From positions 120,924,269-120,988,268 of the forward strand of contig NC_133534.1 in assembly GCF_048544455.1 (NCBI RefSeq): DNA of 64,000 nt, in the 5' to 3' direction. A program made the position numbers and the translations under genes. Under the pieces are notes generated by a model. That model was not told the origin of the DNA, searched no databases, and worked only from the letters and a program-made list of their open reading frames with translations. Positions 46,236 through 59,088 of this stretch are shown here, piece after piece. Source of the stretch: Silene latifolia. Lineage: Eukaryota > Streptophyta > Magnoliopsida > Caryophyllales > Caryophyllaceae. The first letter of the stretch is position 1. The number at the start of each line of letters is the position of its first letter.

Positions 46236-47677
46236 AAATGCCTTATGAAGTTTACGATAAGGCCAGGGTGATCACGGTGTAACCCCCAAAAATTTCCCTG
46301 GTACACATGCTTGCGAGAATTCTTCAAGTATTCTTATACAATATCCTCTCCACAAAATGGGCAAGTCTCTATCCCATGTACAATATGTCCACAAAGATCG
46401 CTGTATGCCGGAAAGTCAGTTATTGTACACAACAACATTACTCTCAGATTGAAAGTTTCTTTTTTATAACCATCGAACACTTGTATCCCTCTATCCCACA
46501 AAATTCTCAAATCATCTAGATGTGGTTCCAAATACACATTTAAGTCATTCCCAGGTTGCCGAGGGCCAGAAATCAGCAAGGACAACATCAAATACTTCCG
46601 TTTCATGCAAACCCATGGGGGTAAATTATAAATGGCCAACAGTATTGGCCAAGTACTATGTTGGGTACTCATGTTTCCATGAGGATTCATTCCATATGTG
46701 GAAAGTGCTAGATGCAAGTTCCTTGCTTCAATGGCAAAATTAGGATACTTAGCGTCAAACTCTTTACATTGTTGACCATCCGCTGGGTGTCTTAACTTTC
46801 CATCTCGAGTTCATCCACTACTATGCCAAGTCATCATTCTTGCATCTTTTACATTCGAATAAATATTTCTGATTCTTGGTATTATTGGAAAATACCACAA
46901 CACCTTAGCTGGGATCCCTTCCTTAGTCTTATAATGTCATACAAAGCAGCGCAGACAATTTGATAATTTCTCATAATCTTTGCGGTACAATATACAGTCA
47001 TTGGGACAAGCATGTATTTTCTCATATTCCACGCCTAATTCTTTTATCATCTTTTTAGCCTCATATACCCGACAGGGAAGAACGTTGTCATCAGGAAGCA
47101 TGTCATATAACAAAGCTAGAAGATCGGTAAAACTCTTATCACTCCACCCATATGACCTCTTCAAATTATATAACTTCACCACAGCGGACAATTTTGTATA
47201 CTTTATACAAACATTAAATAAAGGCATTTCAGATTGACTCAACTTCTCAAATAAGTCATCAGCATTTATATCCCCATCACCGGTAGCTTCAAAAAAATCG
47301 GATCCATCATCTTCAAGAAACATAGCATCCAAGTAATCATCATTATCTAAACCAACTTCAGATGAATAATGATTGTTTACTTCGTTTACATTAGATTCCC
47401 CATCGCCTATATCTAAACGAACTTCTACATTAGATTCATCCTCTGATTGTCCATGAAAAATTCAACGACAATAATCTCGACTGAAACTATTCTTTTCTAA
47501 GTGTATATTCACGTTTGGGATAGGGAAAAACCTAATATTACCACATTTAATACAAGGGCACGGGATTGGTGAGGAGCCTTTACAATTTTGATGAACAAAA
47601 TTGTAAAATTCAACTATTCCATCATCATAAATTGGATCACCATTTTTTTTACCATCAATCATCCAAGGTTGAGCCAT
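46236..47677 (-). pseudogene. CACTA (En/Spm) transposase remnant
   Basis: Reading down from 47677: a transposase-associated domain (MAQPWMIDGKKNGDPIYDDG, CPCIKCGN), a TGA at 47462, an acidic linker, then YEKIHACPNDCILYRKDYE. After a further break comes the transposase core (LHLALSTYGMNPHGNMS, NLPPWVCMKRKYLMLSLLI, GPRQPGNDLNVYLEP), a CPFC motif, and finally YRKLHKAF at 46240, where LTR D is inserted. Family members usually have TDG where this has TYG, so a conserved acidic residue is lost. Several stops and frameshifts make it dead. aaatg (46236-46240) is the likely duplication of D. The element's left part is outside the window. Confidence 0.9.
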
Positions 47678-48386
47678 ATATAAACTTATTCAAATGAAAA
47701 CCAAACTATGAAAAAAAGATCACCTTTTATAAGTTATTAGGAATGGCGGTGACGACGGCAGCGGCGACGACAAGAATAACGAGAACTTGATGCTTTTGTT
47801 ATGATACACTTTATGAGTAAATGTACAGTGGTGATTCTAATGAAACGCCCTATTTAATTAAATATATCTAAAACGGTTGTCAAAAACCGTTGTTAATTGT
47901 ACTTATTCAATAACGGTCCAGGATAAACCGTTGACATTTATTTTTAGTATTTATTTTTTGGCAAAACAATCAATATTTTTAATATTGTTTATAATAATAA
48001 TAATATTAGATTAGTTATTTTAAAATATTTATAAATCTATATAAAAGTATAATAGAGGAACCACCGGTTCTAAGAAGCTAGTTCTGTAATATTTGTTAAA
48101 TGTTTCCATTAAATTTATTTCTTTTTAATGCAAATTAAATCTTTATTATTGTTTCATAATTAATTATCGTGTTAATTATTTAATTTAAATATTAAGCGTT
48201 TGCATATGTATTATAAGAACTACTCCGTAATTAAAAGTGTATATCGTATGCACTAATTAAAACAAGCAATAAAAAAGCATGCATTTTTATTATTGCAACA
48301 TTATAAACATAACATAAAACAAGGAAAAAAATAAGCATTACATATTACAAAAAGAAAGAAAATAAAAAACCAATATAAAAAAATGC
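47678..48386. other. CACTA non-coding spacer with subterminal-type repeats
   Basis: AT-rich, no gene. 47871-47938 carries four AACGGTT/AACCGTTGT copies in both orientations, the kind of short repeats that flank CACTA termini. Confidence 0.6.
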
Positions 48387-48976
48387 TCAACAATAAACGA
48401 CATATTCATGCAAATTACTTAAAATCCCTAACAGGAATTTCACTCGGAGTGGGTAATCAGGATAAACCTCATCATAAATCAACTTTACTATATCAACATC
48501 ACAACGGTGAGCAAAATGAGGCACTTCTTCGTCCTCCCAGGATTTCGATATAGTAGTAAAATTGCGCGGGTACTCCTTTCTCATCATATAAGAGTTCTCA
48601 GCAACAACAATCCATAAGTACGACCCACCGTAAACATAACGATCAGGATCTTCGTTATAGTACTCATGTTTCCCCGATTGATGATCACGTGACGCATACC
48701 TTGCAACAATTTTTTTCGCTTGGCGAAAATCGTCTTGCCTACAACCAAGAAACTCGATCAGGGCATACCCATAAAAACCACCATCTTTTGTCCACGTTGA
48801 GTGGAATTTTTTGACACTTGTATAGCCATTATTACGGAGCGTGTCCCTCAACCAAGTAAGACTCTTAGAAAATGGTTTACCCATGCCATCCTATTTGACG
48901 GGAAGATTGTATATTATGCAAGTAATTGGATTGATATAACGGGTAACCGAGAATTGAGTAGTAGACGACGACATAA
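48387..48976 (-). pseudogene. XS-domain-like ORF (SGS3/FDM type?), within CACTA
   Basis: Minus frame from ATG 48976 (MSSSTTQFSVTRYINP), a TAG just after NLPVK, then an open 165-aa frame from 48884. By eye it follows the XS domain of plant SGS3/IDN2-FDM proteins: I-x-NLP, DGMGK, a SL-x-x-LRDTL helix, GYTSVKKFHSTWTKDG, GYALIEF, a DFRQAKKI helix, SGKHEYY, and YGGSYLWIVVAENSY matching the (L)YgWvAr-x-DY signature. XS proteins bind dsRNA in RNA silencing and RNA-directed DNA methylation. No zf-XS or coiled coil is seen. It may be a captured host exon. Assignment is from memory of the family and uncertain. Confidence 0.4.
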
Positions 48977-49180
48977 TTAAATCTTAAGTGAAGTATGTTG
49001 TATGCTATTTGTGGTAAATATAGAATAATGGATAGATGTTTTAATTAAATAGTCCATATATGTTAGGCTATTTATAGTATAAGGATATACACCATAGTTA
49101 ATTAAGAGCAATAAGTGAAACGCTGATTCAAACAACAAATAAATGTAACGTTGAATACACTGCATGGTGTGTAGTAACTA

Positions 49181-49720
49181 TGCAACGTTGAAAACGTAAA
49201 ACCGTTCAAACGACCAATAAGTGAAACATTGATGCAAACCAAAACATAATGAACGGTCCATAGGCATGCATTCAGTTGTCAAATCATACATAAGTGAAAA
49301 AATAACACAACAGTTTCTAAAAAACCGTTATCCTTTGCTAAAAATTTCGTAACGGGTTCTTAAAACTATTGTCAATTATTTTAAATATAAATTTAAATTC
49401 ATATTAAGACAATAAATGGTCCATTTCAGAGCATGCATTTGTTAAATCATGAATAATAAAACGTCAATACATAGGAAATAGTGAATAATAATGACAACGG
49501 ATGTGAAATTTGACCACGGTTTTCCATGATCCGTTGTTATATATGTATTATAAGGCAACGGTTTCGTAACCCGTTGTCAATATTGACAACAGTTGCTAGA
49601 AACCGTTCTTTAATGTGATAATTGACCACGATTTTCACTGAACCGTTGTTATTTATCTATTTTAAGATAACAGTTTCCTAACCCGTTGTCATTTTATCTT
49701 GATCACAACGATCCTTAATA
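49181..49720. repeat. Cluster of AACCGTTGTCA-type repeats
   Basis: About twelve copies in both orientations of a motif around ACCGTTGTCA/TGACAACGGT (for example 49503-49545, 49557-49579, 49599-49607, 49637-49650, 49680-49691). This matches CACTA subterminal repeat regions, where transposase or accessory protein binds. I could not find the terminal CACTA inverted repeat nearby. 48977-49180 holds no other feature. Confidence 0.6.
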
Positions 49721-49897
49721 AGAATGCATTGGTCAAATTATGAATTGAACAGTCCAATATTCAAAATCTGTTGAGAGGAAGAGCAATCTTGATTACCTAT
49801 GAAGTTCAATAAATTAATCAAATCAAGCAAGAAAAAGTTGAATAAACCTATCATTTATTTCATTAGAAATAACCAAAATACATCAATATTACATTCA

Positions 49898-50350
49898 TCA
49901 GACATCAAAAGATTTAAAATAATCCGGAACAATCCTGGTTAGGAGCAAAAAGTTCTTCTCACACTGCCACCAATAACAACGCCACTCTGGTATACCGGCA
50001 ACTTCCGGGTCATTAGTCTCGTATTTTGCAATAACAGATTCAATGTATGGAAGAACCTGTTTTGTATGTGGAGATAAGGTAGGAAGAGTAGAACTCAACA
50101 TCTCTCTCGCGGCAGTCAAGTTGCAAGTATAAGGCCGACGAGGGTATGAAGACGGTGATGAGGATGATGACGCTTGGTTGACAAGCCAGACTCCATCAAG
50201 CCTCTTACTCCAATAATTCAGGCTTTGTTCAATGGATGCTTTGATTAATGGGTGTTGATCAGCGGGAATCCCGGCTAGCACCTCCTTCTCATTTGCAATC
50301 GTTTGTTTTATCCACTCTTCGTTGTTGATTAAAGCTGGGTTAAATGTCAT
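49898..50350 (-). CDS. Unknown ORF (150 aa)
   Basis: Intact minus ORF starting MTFNPALINNEEWIKQTI at 50350. It is mostly helical in character, with a Ser-rich linker (ASSSSSPSSYPRR) in the middle and a C-terminal part rich in Trp/Cys (EWRCYWWQCEKNFLLL). No family recognised. It lies just outside the cluster of ACCGTTGTC repeats and may be an accessory gene of the CACTA element or a captured host fragment. Start chosen as the only Met near the open end. Confidence 0.45.
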   Translation of the reverse strand: MTFNPALINNEEWIKQTIANEKEVLAGIPADQHPLIKASIEQSLNYWSKRLDGVWLVNQASSSSSPSSYPRRPYTCNLTAAREMLSSTLPTLSPHTKQVLPYIESVIAKYETNDPEVAGIPEWRCYWWQCEKNFLLLTRIVPDYFKSFDV

Positions 50351-50930
50351 CGTGTTTTTTGAATTTTGAGTGATGGGGATAATATTTTTTAAAAGTTGGT
50401 TTATGTATCAACTAGATCAATGACGTACTATTTATATTCGTATTCAATATTCCTATTAATTTTTTCATATATAATTTTCTATTTAATTAATAAATGTTTG
50501 AAAGAAAACTGATATTCATCAATTAGAAAAAGAAAATGCATAACAATTACAAGAAAAGCCGATTTACATAATTCAACAATACACGGGGTCTATATATATA
50601 TATATATATTTCATGGTTCTTAAATATAATGTTGAATTATATTTTATGGACATGCCCCTTCAGGTCATTAGTCATTTGACAAGCCCGCTAGATTGATTTA
50701 TTCAGCTAATAAGATACGAGTGTCTCATTTCTAATTTCTTTATATTGCTGAATAACTGTAAGATAAGTTAATACTCTTAATAATTCTTATATTTTTCTTT
50801 TCTTTTTATTTTTAAATGAAATCTTATTTAATTTAAAAATATAAAATACAGGAGTGACTATCGAAATAGAGAAATATGACACTAGAATAACTATGGGAAA
50901 GATGCTCTTCTTAAGGTAGTTTACTTGTCA
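50351..50930. other. AT-rich spacer with TA microsatellite
   Basis: No gene seen. An (AT)n run of about 20 bp lies at 50592-50611. Confidence 0.6.
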
Positions 50931-51933
50931 CAGGGTGGGGGAATTGGAGGAACTCATTGACTTCATACCCCGAAAAGGGATTATAAACAAAGACCGAAAG
51001 TGACTAAGATATCGGTGCAAATCAGATATTGTCTGTGATCCCCTTGTCCAGAACCTGTGGACAAGCTTGTTCATTCTTAACAACTAGCATAAATGCCCTA
51101 TTCTTCTTAATGGCTTTATTCTCAGTCCTAGACTCGAAAGTCGCACTCGTCGACAAACTCCATATTCTCACTCCCTCCCTATAATGCTAGTTATGGAGAT
51201 CGTTTAATATAGTTAGGGACCACGCATCTGGGCTGACTGGATCGACTACGCAAGACCTCTCCTTCGTAGACCGAGGATGAGGACTCATCGTATTAATTAT
51301 ACTTGCTATATTATGTCTTATATATGTTAATTTGACATTTATCATTATGAAGATAGAATTTCTTAAATTTAAATTATTTAGATAAAATAATATAGGTTTT
51401 TTAAATTATTTAGATAAAATAAGCAGATATTAATGATGTTGTACTATTTACTATAAAATTAAATATAATTTACCATTTATTTAATAATCTAACTTCTAAA
51501 AGTTATATAACAAGAAAGAAGAGTTCTCCTGTTTGAACGACAAAAAATGGAACAACTGTTTGGGCAAGCAATGGCAGCAGAGGGAGTTTCCAGAACAAAA
51601 GAAATGACGGAGACAAATGAATGGGCGGAGGAAGGTGACAAATGAAGTTTCCGTGGTAATAATAGGGGCGGATGACTAAGATGTATACCTTAGAGGGGTC
51701 AATAAGTATTCCTATTAGTAGTACATGATGAACCTAAGAATGGTCCTCTCATGGCCACCGGCAAGCCTGTGTGCCACTATTAGAGAGTCAACAACGGCTG
51801 AGCGCTGACCAGTACTTCTAGTAGGTTAGGATTTGAAAAAAGAATCCACGTGCTCACATCTAACTCGCTACATATCTTATGCTCGCTCGGGGAGAGGGAA
51901 AGCCATCCTTTCCTTTTGAACAACTTAATTCTC
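50931..51933. other. Unassigned DNA, partly of organelle-like character
   Basis: 50931-51290 and 51700-51930 are GC-richer and lack retroelement signatures; stretches such as GCTCGCTCGGGGAGAGGG look like plant mitochondrial non-coding DNA. 51291-51530 is AT-rich nuclear-looking sequence. No gene is recognisable. The organelle origin is only an impression and needs a search. Confidence 0.25.
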
Positions 51934-52690
51934 TCATAACAGCATTAATTCATCAAAGTACTCTCGCTTAACTGGGATCAAAGGAAGATTTTGACACTGA
52001 GAACAAGCTTGCAATTGATGCTTGGGACAGAGCTTTCTCGAAGCACTCTCTTTGGTTGGCTTAATCTCCTTAAACCACATCTTGTCTAATAGCTTGTTGT
52101 GATGTCCTACTGGATTCTCATAGGCTTGGTGAGAACATCTGCTAGTTGGCTGTGAGATGGTACATATGTAGGATTGACTATGCCTTGAGCAACCTGGCAC
52201 TCGTATGAAGTGCTGGTATTCGGTATAGCTATGATGATAATAATAGGTCCACTTCAATATGTTTAGTTCTATCATGATAGACTTGATTTGCGGCAATAGA
52301 TAAAGCAGCCTGATTGTCACACTTGAGGGAAGCTGATAAACCAAGTAACTTAACTTCTTGTTAATGTCATTGCCCCGTATTTTGCCTCTGCTGATGAGTG
52401 GGCCATTACACTTTGCTTCTTAGACTTCCAAGAGATTGGTGAATGTCCCAATAAGATACATAAGCATAATCGATGGTTGATCTTCTGGTGTAAGGGTATG
52501 GGGCCTTGTATTGAGCTGAGTCACAATAGGCGCCTACCTGCAGAGGAATTAGAAAGTAGGATACCTTGCCCTGGTGCACTCTTCAAGTATCTAAGCACTC
52601 TTTTAACTGCTTGTTTATGGAAGATTCCTAGATTAGAGGTTGGCGATTGCATAAATTTACTTAGTTGTTGCACAGAGAATAAGATTAGGG
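51934..52690 (-). pseudogene. Degenerate copia RT/RNase H fragment
   Basis: Spread over three frames on the minus strand are remnants of the copia RNase H end: [66 protein letters not shown] and TKHIEVD, then HNKLLDKMWFKE-like tail pieces. Many stops and frameshifts; long dead. No LTR is attached. It is unrelated in position to copia F or E. Confidence 0.8.
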
Positions 52691-53497
52691 ATGACAATGG
52701 ATCAGGTGAGGGGAGTTACGTATCGATCTTCGTTCTTCTCTGACTTGTGTTCTAACATTTTAATTCTTAAGCTCACCTGAAGTTGTCGTTAGTGCATTCC
52801 TGGCTTTGGGAACTCAGATTTCAGAGAAGGCACAAAGGGTAGATCTTGTTCCGGCCGCATCGGCGGTTGTCAGTGAGATTAGGCCTTCTGTTTTGGCTTT
52901 AGTCTGATATGTGTCGTTTTGTTGTAAGAGAGGGATGAACGACTAAGAGGGAAGGCAAGCGGGGAGGGGAATTGCCGGTGGATCTGGATCAGATGACTTC
53001 CCAAAATAACTAACGGAACTTGCTTCTTATAAGGATTGCTTAAGCTGAAATCATATATTAAATTCCTCTCTTGAAAAGCCAAAGTTAGTGTTCTAGCGCT
53101 TCAGTCACAATTGCAGCCCATGAAAAGTCTTGTTGCATAAAGCCCATAAACGTAAAGACGTAAAAACGGCGCCTCTTTTTCTCATTATAGGACTAGGTGC
53201 GGGCAACCTTAAAGTCGTGCTTCGTGCATTTCAAAAGCCAAACACCTGTGTCCCTTCTTTCTAGTACAGGGGAGGGGTGCATTCCCGTTTAAAATAAAGC
53301 TTTGACTTCCCAATAGGATGGTTAAATGAAACAAGTTCTAATTAATTTGTGCCGTGCATTCTTCTTTCGCTCGCTCGTTCCTTTCTACCACAGAAGCTCT
53401 CAGTCTTTCAAAGAAGAGAAGTTCACCATCATTCACAAATCACAGAGGTAAGAACTGGATCTCTTAGATAGAATCCTAGAAGTAGAGACGGGTCGTC
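52691..53497. other. Unassigned DNA before copia element E
   Basis: No gene recognised. Contains TTTCGCTCGCTCGTTCC (near 53364) and other GC-richer stretches like those at 50931-51933. 53493-53497 (tcgtc) is the expected target duplication of element E; its partner lies beyond the window. Confidence 0.4.
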
Positions 53498-54771
53498 TGT
53501 TGGGGTAAGTGTCCTCAACAATAGTGCGATCACATGTTTAAATCTCATGATAAGAATACGTAAGGGATGATTCAATTTTATAGTCAACTGATCGACATTA
53601 ATCGGTAATGATTGGCTAAGTAGAGTTTCACATTAATGTCGTTTGACAGTGGTGATCAGTTGATCCCTTAAGGTGACACCTATAGGACAATTCCCTTAAT
53701 AGATAAGTTGATTAATTGTATATCGATACAAGTTAATCAATTCCTTAAATTTGAACAATTTATTTGTGAGTCAGAATATTTGTATCTTATTGTAATTTGA
53801 TTAAATAAGATTTATTTTAGTAATTAAAAGATTTCATTACTAAAATTCATTATTGTTTGTGAAACAATTAAATTAAGAATGATTTATTAATTATAATTGC
53901 AAAATGTTGTGAATTATATTTTTATGACCCATTTTAATAATTGTAATCATGTATTACTAGTTAATTTGTCACAAGTAATTTATTTGTTATAAAATGATAT
54001 TTAAGGGGTTAAATATGCATTAAAAATAGATATGGGCATGGTGTGTGACACATGACCTAACAAATGACATTTGACAAAATTACAAAAATAAAATGGAGTC
54101 CATTTTATGTAGGGCACCAGTTTTATAGAGGGTTTTTGGGGTTAGTGGGTGTTTTATTTTAATCGTTAAAATGAAACACAATGATTATCTATTGCTAGCC
54201 TTACACACCTATGATTTAGAGAAGAGCAAAAGCAAAAGGGTGAAGGTCATGCATTGGCCTTCTTGACCCCCCAAAACCGGCTCCCCTCTTCCATATAGAG
54301 AAAAATGTTCTCATTTTTCATTCATTCTATTTTTATCATTCTTATTCACTTCTCCCACTTCTCTCTAAAAGTAGTTTTATATCTTATAAAAATTTTCAAC
54401 TAAATTCTAATATTACATCACATTATTACTAGTGTAGTAATACAAATATTATTAGAATTATTAAGGATATCTAATATATTAATCTAGTTAATTAGTATAT
54501 TATCATTAAGGGTTATTGTTTTGGGTGCAACAAGAGGAGAATCTCTACACTTGAGATTTTGGAGGATCATCCATAACATTTAAGCTCAAGAACAAATAAG
54601 GAAGGTGTCCTTATTTGTGCCCAAAATTTCAAACCACATACAATGTCAGGAACATTGTTTTCTCTTCATCTCTTACTTTAGTTATGCATGCACTAGATCT
54701 TAAGAACTCATATTAAAGTGTTAATTAGTTTAACATTATAAATTTCTAATAATAGGTATATTAACCTAGCA
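53498..54771 (+). repeat. Copia E 5' LTR
   Basis: 1274 bp, TGTTGGGGTAAGTG...CTAGCA. Shares with the F LTR the start, the TTAATCGGTAATGATTGGCT block and the GATCAGYTGATC motif. Confidence 0.85.
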
Positions 54772-54773
54772 AT

Positions 54774-54785
54774 TGGTATCAGAGC
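54774..54785 (+). promoter_or_regulatory. Copia E primer-binding site (tRNA-iMet)
   Basis: TGGTATCAGAGC just after the LTR. Confidence 0.9.
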
Positions 54786-56867
54786 ATAGGATGTTGCATG
54801 CATAATCGATTTATAATTTTTTCGAGTTATAAGTAACTTAATTAAAACTAATAATTTGTTATTTATTAGATAATATCACGAAATCATATTGCATGTTGTA
54901 TATTCTGGTCCTAAAATGTATTTAGGTCATTTTGATGATTTATGGTATTTTATTGCTTGTTTTAATGATTTTTAGTGATTTTATTACATTTTAATAGGTA
55001 AATTGGTATTTAAAATGCTAAAAATAGTTAGACTTAGTTTCTGTCCTTGAAATTTTTATATGACCTCACACGCATATTTTACTTATTGTATGTAAAATTT
55101 TGTATAAATTTGATATATTTTGCATGATTTATCATTTTTATGAGATAAAAATGGATTAAATGGAGGTAAAATGGTTAAAAATAGTTAAGCTTCGAAACAG
55201 GCCATGAAATTTTAATATGTTGTCACATGCATATTTTACTCATTGTGTGCAAAATTTAAGATGAACTTGATTCATTTTGCATGATTTATGAATTTTTAGT
55301 GTAAAAATGTCATAAATAGTGACTATTTTACCATAAATAGCTAAAACGAATTACATGGCATGAGAAAATTATTTTAGGTTGAATTTATATCTCACTTGTC
55401 AGATCTAAAGTTGAAAAATTGATTATATTAATTTTCATATGCTTTAGATGTTTTATTTGATAAAACCGATAAATCCCAACTACATTTTCTCGAAATAAAT
55501 TCGAAAATTTTAAACCTTAATTTTTGACATTATGAGTGTCGTGGATATATTCCAGAATGTTCAAAAATTTAAAATTCAAATTTTGAACTTATTGTAATTT
55601 AATTTGGATTTATTTCATAAAAGTTATGATTTTAGGGTAAAAAATGAGCATAAATATTATATCAAGTTGAATTATTGTCAAAAATTGAGTAATAACTAAT
55701 TTTTGAGTCCTAAGAGAGTTAGGATAATTAAATTGGACTAAAATTAGATTTTAGTATTATTTAGCTATTTGAATAAGTTAAAAATCGTGAATTTCCATAA
55801 AACCGGGTTATATGTACGATATAAGTTAAATAGGGCGATTTGGCACATAATTTGGCATGTTAGATACATATTATAATGCTGCATATTTCATTGTTGAATG
55901 TCATATTTTATTTATGTAATTTTGAATTATGTAATTTTATGTTAGTATGGCCTTAGTTTTAATCGATATTTCCCGTAATGTAAGGGGATACTGATTCGGT
56001 TGTAATTTAATGTGATCTCGTATCACTTTTATTTTTACTAGTTTTTCATATTACAAATGTATAATAGGAATAGATATGTATTTTATTATTATTTGTAATC
56101 CCGGAGTTCCTTCAAGACGGTGATATTCGGAAAGGCGTTTCGACAAAGACAATGTTCTTGGGAGGCGTGCCACTTGAAGATTCAAGGGACCAAAGGAGTT
56201 GGTTTCTGAATTTGTAATAGATTATTTGATTTTCTATTTTAGGAAGGCCATACTAGGAATTTTATTTTGCTTTGCATTTCTTTTAATATGTTGCATGCAT
56301 TGCCAAATCGCCATAACAATACATGCATACCATATCGAGTCTTCGATCGTGTCAATTATGATTATCGATAATAAATTGTGAAGACCTTTACTTTCAAAAG
56401 ATTGAGACTTAGCCATACCAAATAGTAGGAGACCATGAATCTCAATTTCATAAGGGGTACAATACAATTTTTCGGGGTTCTTCAATACACGTTGGGTAAG
56501 TGGGGTAATAAATAACTTATTACACTTCGAAAATTTGGTTGATCTCAACGAAAGTATTTGCGACCATAGCCGTAATAGGTTCGGGCTAAAGATGAACTTA
56601 ACGTAAATTCATCGACCGAGAGTTCTAATTGTAGAATCGGTTAAGAGGGTTAACCCACCAAGTTATATTAGTAAAGGTGTAGAGGGCCCGTTGGCTCACA
56701 TCCAAGTTAATATGAATTTTGGGTCTCAGAATCATTAATCATAGTTGGGTAAAAGGTCACTATGTAAATGCTAATGACTTGTTTAAAATAATTACATGTT
56801 TTATTAAAACGATAAATGTTTATAATTCCTTCATTTTTTATTTTGTAGTCAATTTGATTAGTTAGCA
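54786..56867 (+). other. Copia E long leader
   Basis: 2.1 kb, AT-rich, no convincing coding. Two diverged copies of a block (ATTTTACTYATTGTRTG..AAAATTT, near 55074 and 55230) suggest an internal duplication. A GGAAAGGCGTTTCG block at 56130 matches the F leader. Confidence 0.7.
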
Positions 56868-57348
56868 ATGACAACTCCAAATTCATCCGCATCCACTAGT
56901 GCAAACGCTCCACCACTCCCCAATGCTTCTTCGCTTCGATCCTTTATGGATCGATGTAAACTTGATAAGAATGGATCTAACTTCGCCGATTGGGATGCGC
57001 AACTCCGCTTGGTCGCGGAAGGTGACGACAAGCTTCGTTACCTTAGCGAAGCCGCTCCCGCTACACCTACTACTAGGTCAACCTCCGCCGTAAAGGAAGC
57101 CTATGTGGCCTACCTAAAAGAATCGGCCGCAATCAAGAACGTCTTGATTTTCTCTATGGAACCCGATCTGCAAAGGAGTGCTATTAAGATGAGCACGGCC
57201 TATGAGATCTACACTAAGCTTGTGACCATGTTTTCGGAAGCTCCAAGGATCATCCAATATGAGGCGGCCTCCGCATTTTTGGAGATCAACATCAAAGAGG
57301 ACCAAAAGCTTAGCCCTCATGTGCTCAAGTTGATTGAGCTTGTGGAGA
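56868..57348 (+). pseudogene. Copia E gag, truncated by element C
   Basis: ATG at 56868 (MTTPNSSASTSAN). Copia gag core with NFADWDAQLRLVAEGDDKLR, ESAAIKNVLIFSMEPDLQ, APRIIQYEAA and HVLKLIELVE. It breaks off at about residue 160, where homologous F gag continues GLGCKIPDE. The frame is clean up to the break, so E was probably young when C inserted. Confidence 0.9.
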
Positions 57349-59084
57349 TGATGTGACTCATATTTGAGCATATTTAGTCCCCGAATTAGCCTCGTTCCTA
57401 TGCTTTTTAGTGCATAATTGGGTCATTTACTATCCTTAGCTTCCCATTTTGCATATTCTTTGAGAATTTGTTTCCTTAGTAGGAGAGGAGTGCAATCCTT
57501 GCATTTTCATGGCAAAATGGAGCTAAATTGATCGAATTCAATGACCAAGCATAAAAGGGAAGATGATACTAGAAGGCCTATGTAGATAATAAAGTAGATT
57601 GGGCAATGATGAAAGGATCCATGCATCCTCAACAAGATCCCCGAGGATTGTTGAGGAAAGAAGAAAAGAGAAGTGCCTGACCTAGGATCCGAGCGGCTCC
57701 CTGCCAATCCGAGCATCTCCCTCCCAACCAGTCCGAGCGTCCCGATGCCAAGACGCTTGTCTTGAGACCAAATAATTCGAGCGTCCCCCTCAGTGATCCG
57801 CTCGGATTCCCTTGCAGACTCCACCGTGCCTGCTGCCTAGACACTCGGGACGAGCATATTCTCTGGGGACTAGCAAAACGGAGATGAGCATCTCCTTGGA
57901 GAGGAGCATTTCCTCAACTTTTCTTAAGGGTCTTAATAGTCATTTAAATCCTTAGTAACCCTAATCTTTGTACCTAATCTTTAGTATAAATATCACATTG
58001 TACTACTTAGATTGGAATCAAGTCTTAATACTCTTTTATCTCATCTTAATACTCTCTTAATCTTGTAATCAACTCTTAATTTAGCATTAATACAAATCTC
58101 ATTTCTTAATCTTTCCTTAATTTCTCTATTGTTCATCATTTATTTTGGGTAATTAGAAGATTATTTGGGTTTATGTGGAGGATTGACAAACTTCCATCAT
58201 ACATCAAGTACTTCTATTATTCTTTGCTTTTGTTATTTGGAATCATCTTTATAGGTATAATTCTCTCTTAATCCCTTTTTAATTATTGATAATCATCTTC
58301 CTTTGTTCATCATGTATTGCCTTGCTAGTATGATTGACAACCTTGTTAGCATGTTAAGCTTGATAATGAGTGAGTTGTTTCCTTAAATAGGGTTAATGGG
58401 GAATTAGGGGAAACCAATATGGGGATTGATTCATGCTTAATCTAATATGTTTTCACAATTAATTTGCTTGCTTGTTGTGATTTTAACTTATGCACATGTT
58501 ATGTTTGATGAAATGCGAGCCTATGAATCCTTGCATTTTTTACACATCACTTACCTTTTCAATGAGACTTGTAAGACATAAACCAGCTCGAGTCTCATTA
58601 GACCATGCATATAGTTGGATAGGGAGGATTAAGTCGAATTGTAGGTGTTGTACAATCTAATCGATTTGGCTCCGGGACCCAAACCTTCTTAGGGATTGTA
58701 AGACATAAACCAACTCGATCCCATCACAAAAATAAGTGTTTGCATCTAGTAGAAAATATGTTTGTATGATTAAATCCCATGAATCCCCTATAACCCATGA
58801 CACCCTAGTGCTTTAAATCAATTGTTTACATCTTATTTTAATCATCTTGCTTGTTTTCATTACTCTATTTGCATTGTTGATTAGTTTAGTTGATCTCATA
58901 TCTCAACCCAAATTGTGACACCCTTAGACACAACCAATTGCAATCGAAAATCCTACATCAATACCAGCCCCTTGGTATCCGACCTTTACTTACCTCTTTA
59001 CTAAGAGTAGAGTAGTTTGTGAAGTTATAAATATTATTTTGGTCAAGGTAAACTTTAACGACAAGTAACAAAACCGACGAACCA
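57349..59084 (+). repeat. Element C 5' LTR
   Basis: 1736 bp, TGATGTGACTC...GAACCA, homologous to the B LTR. TATA box AGTATAAATA at 57985-57992; CCGAGCG-type motif cluster near 57685-57850. Confidence 0.88.
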
Positions 59085-59088
59085 AAAA

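Larger units (their letters stand above)
53498..57348 (+). mobile_element. Copia element E, left part
   Basis: Plus-oriented Ty1/copia element of the same family as F: 1.27-kb LTR, tRNA-iMet primer site, 2.1-kb leader and the start of gag. It is cut at 57348 by Athila-like element C (duplication ggaga at 57344-57348). The rest lies beyond the window. Confidence 0.88.

Noticed and set aside
46236..50350. Search for the CACTA terminal inverted repeat
   Set aside because: No clear CACTA...TAGTG end was found in the window, so the right border of the transposon was left open.
52879..53082. Small minus ORF before copia E
   Set aside because: No homology, no context, low-complexity ends; length expected by chance.
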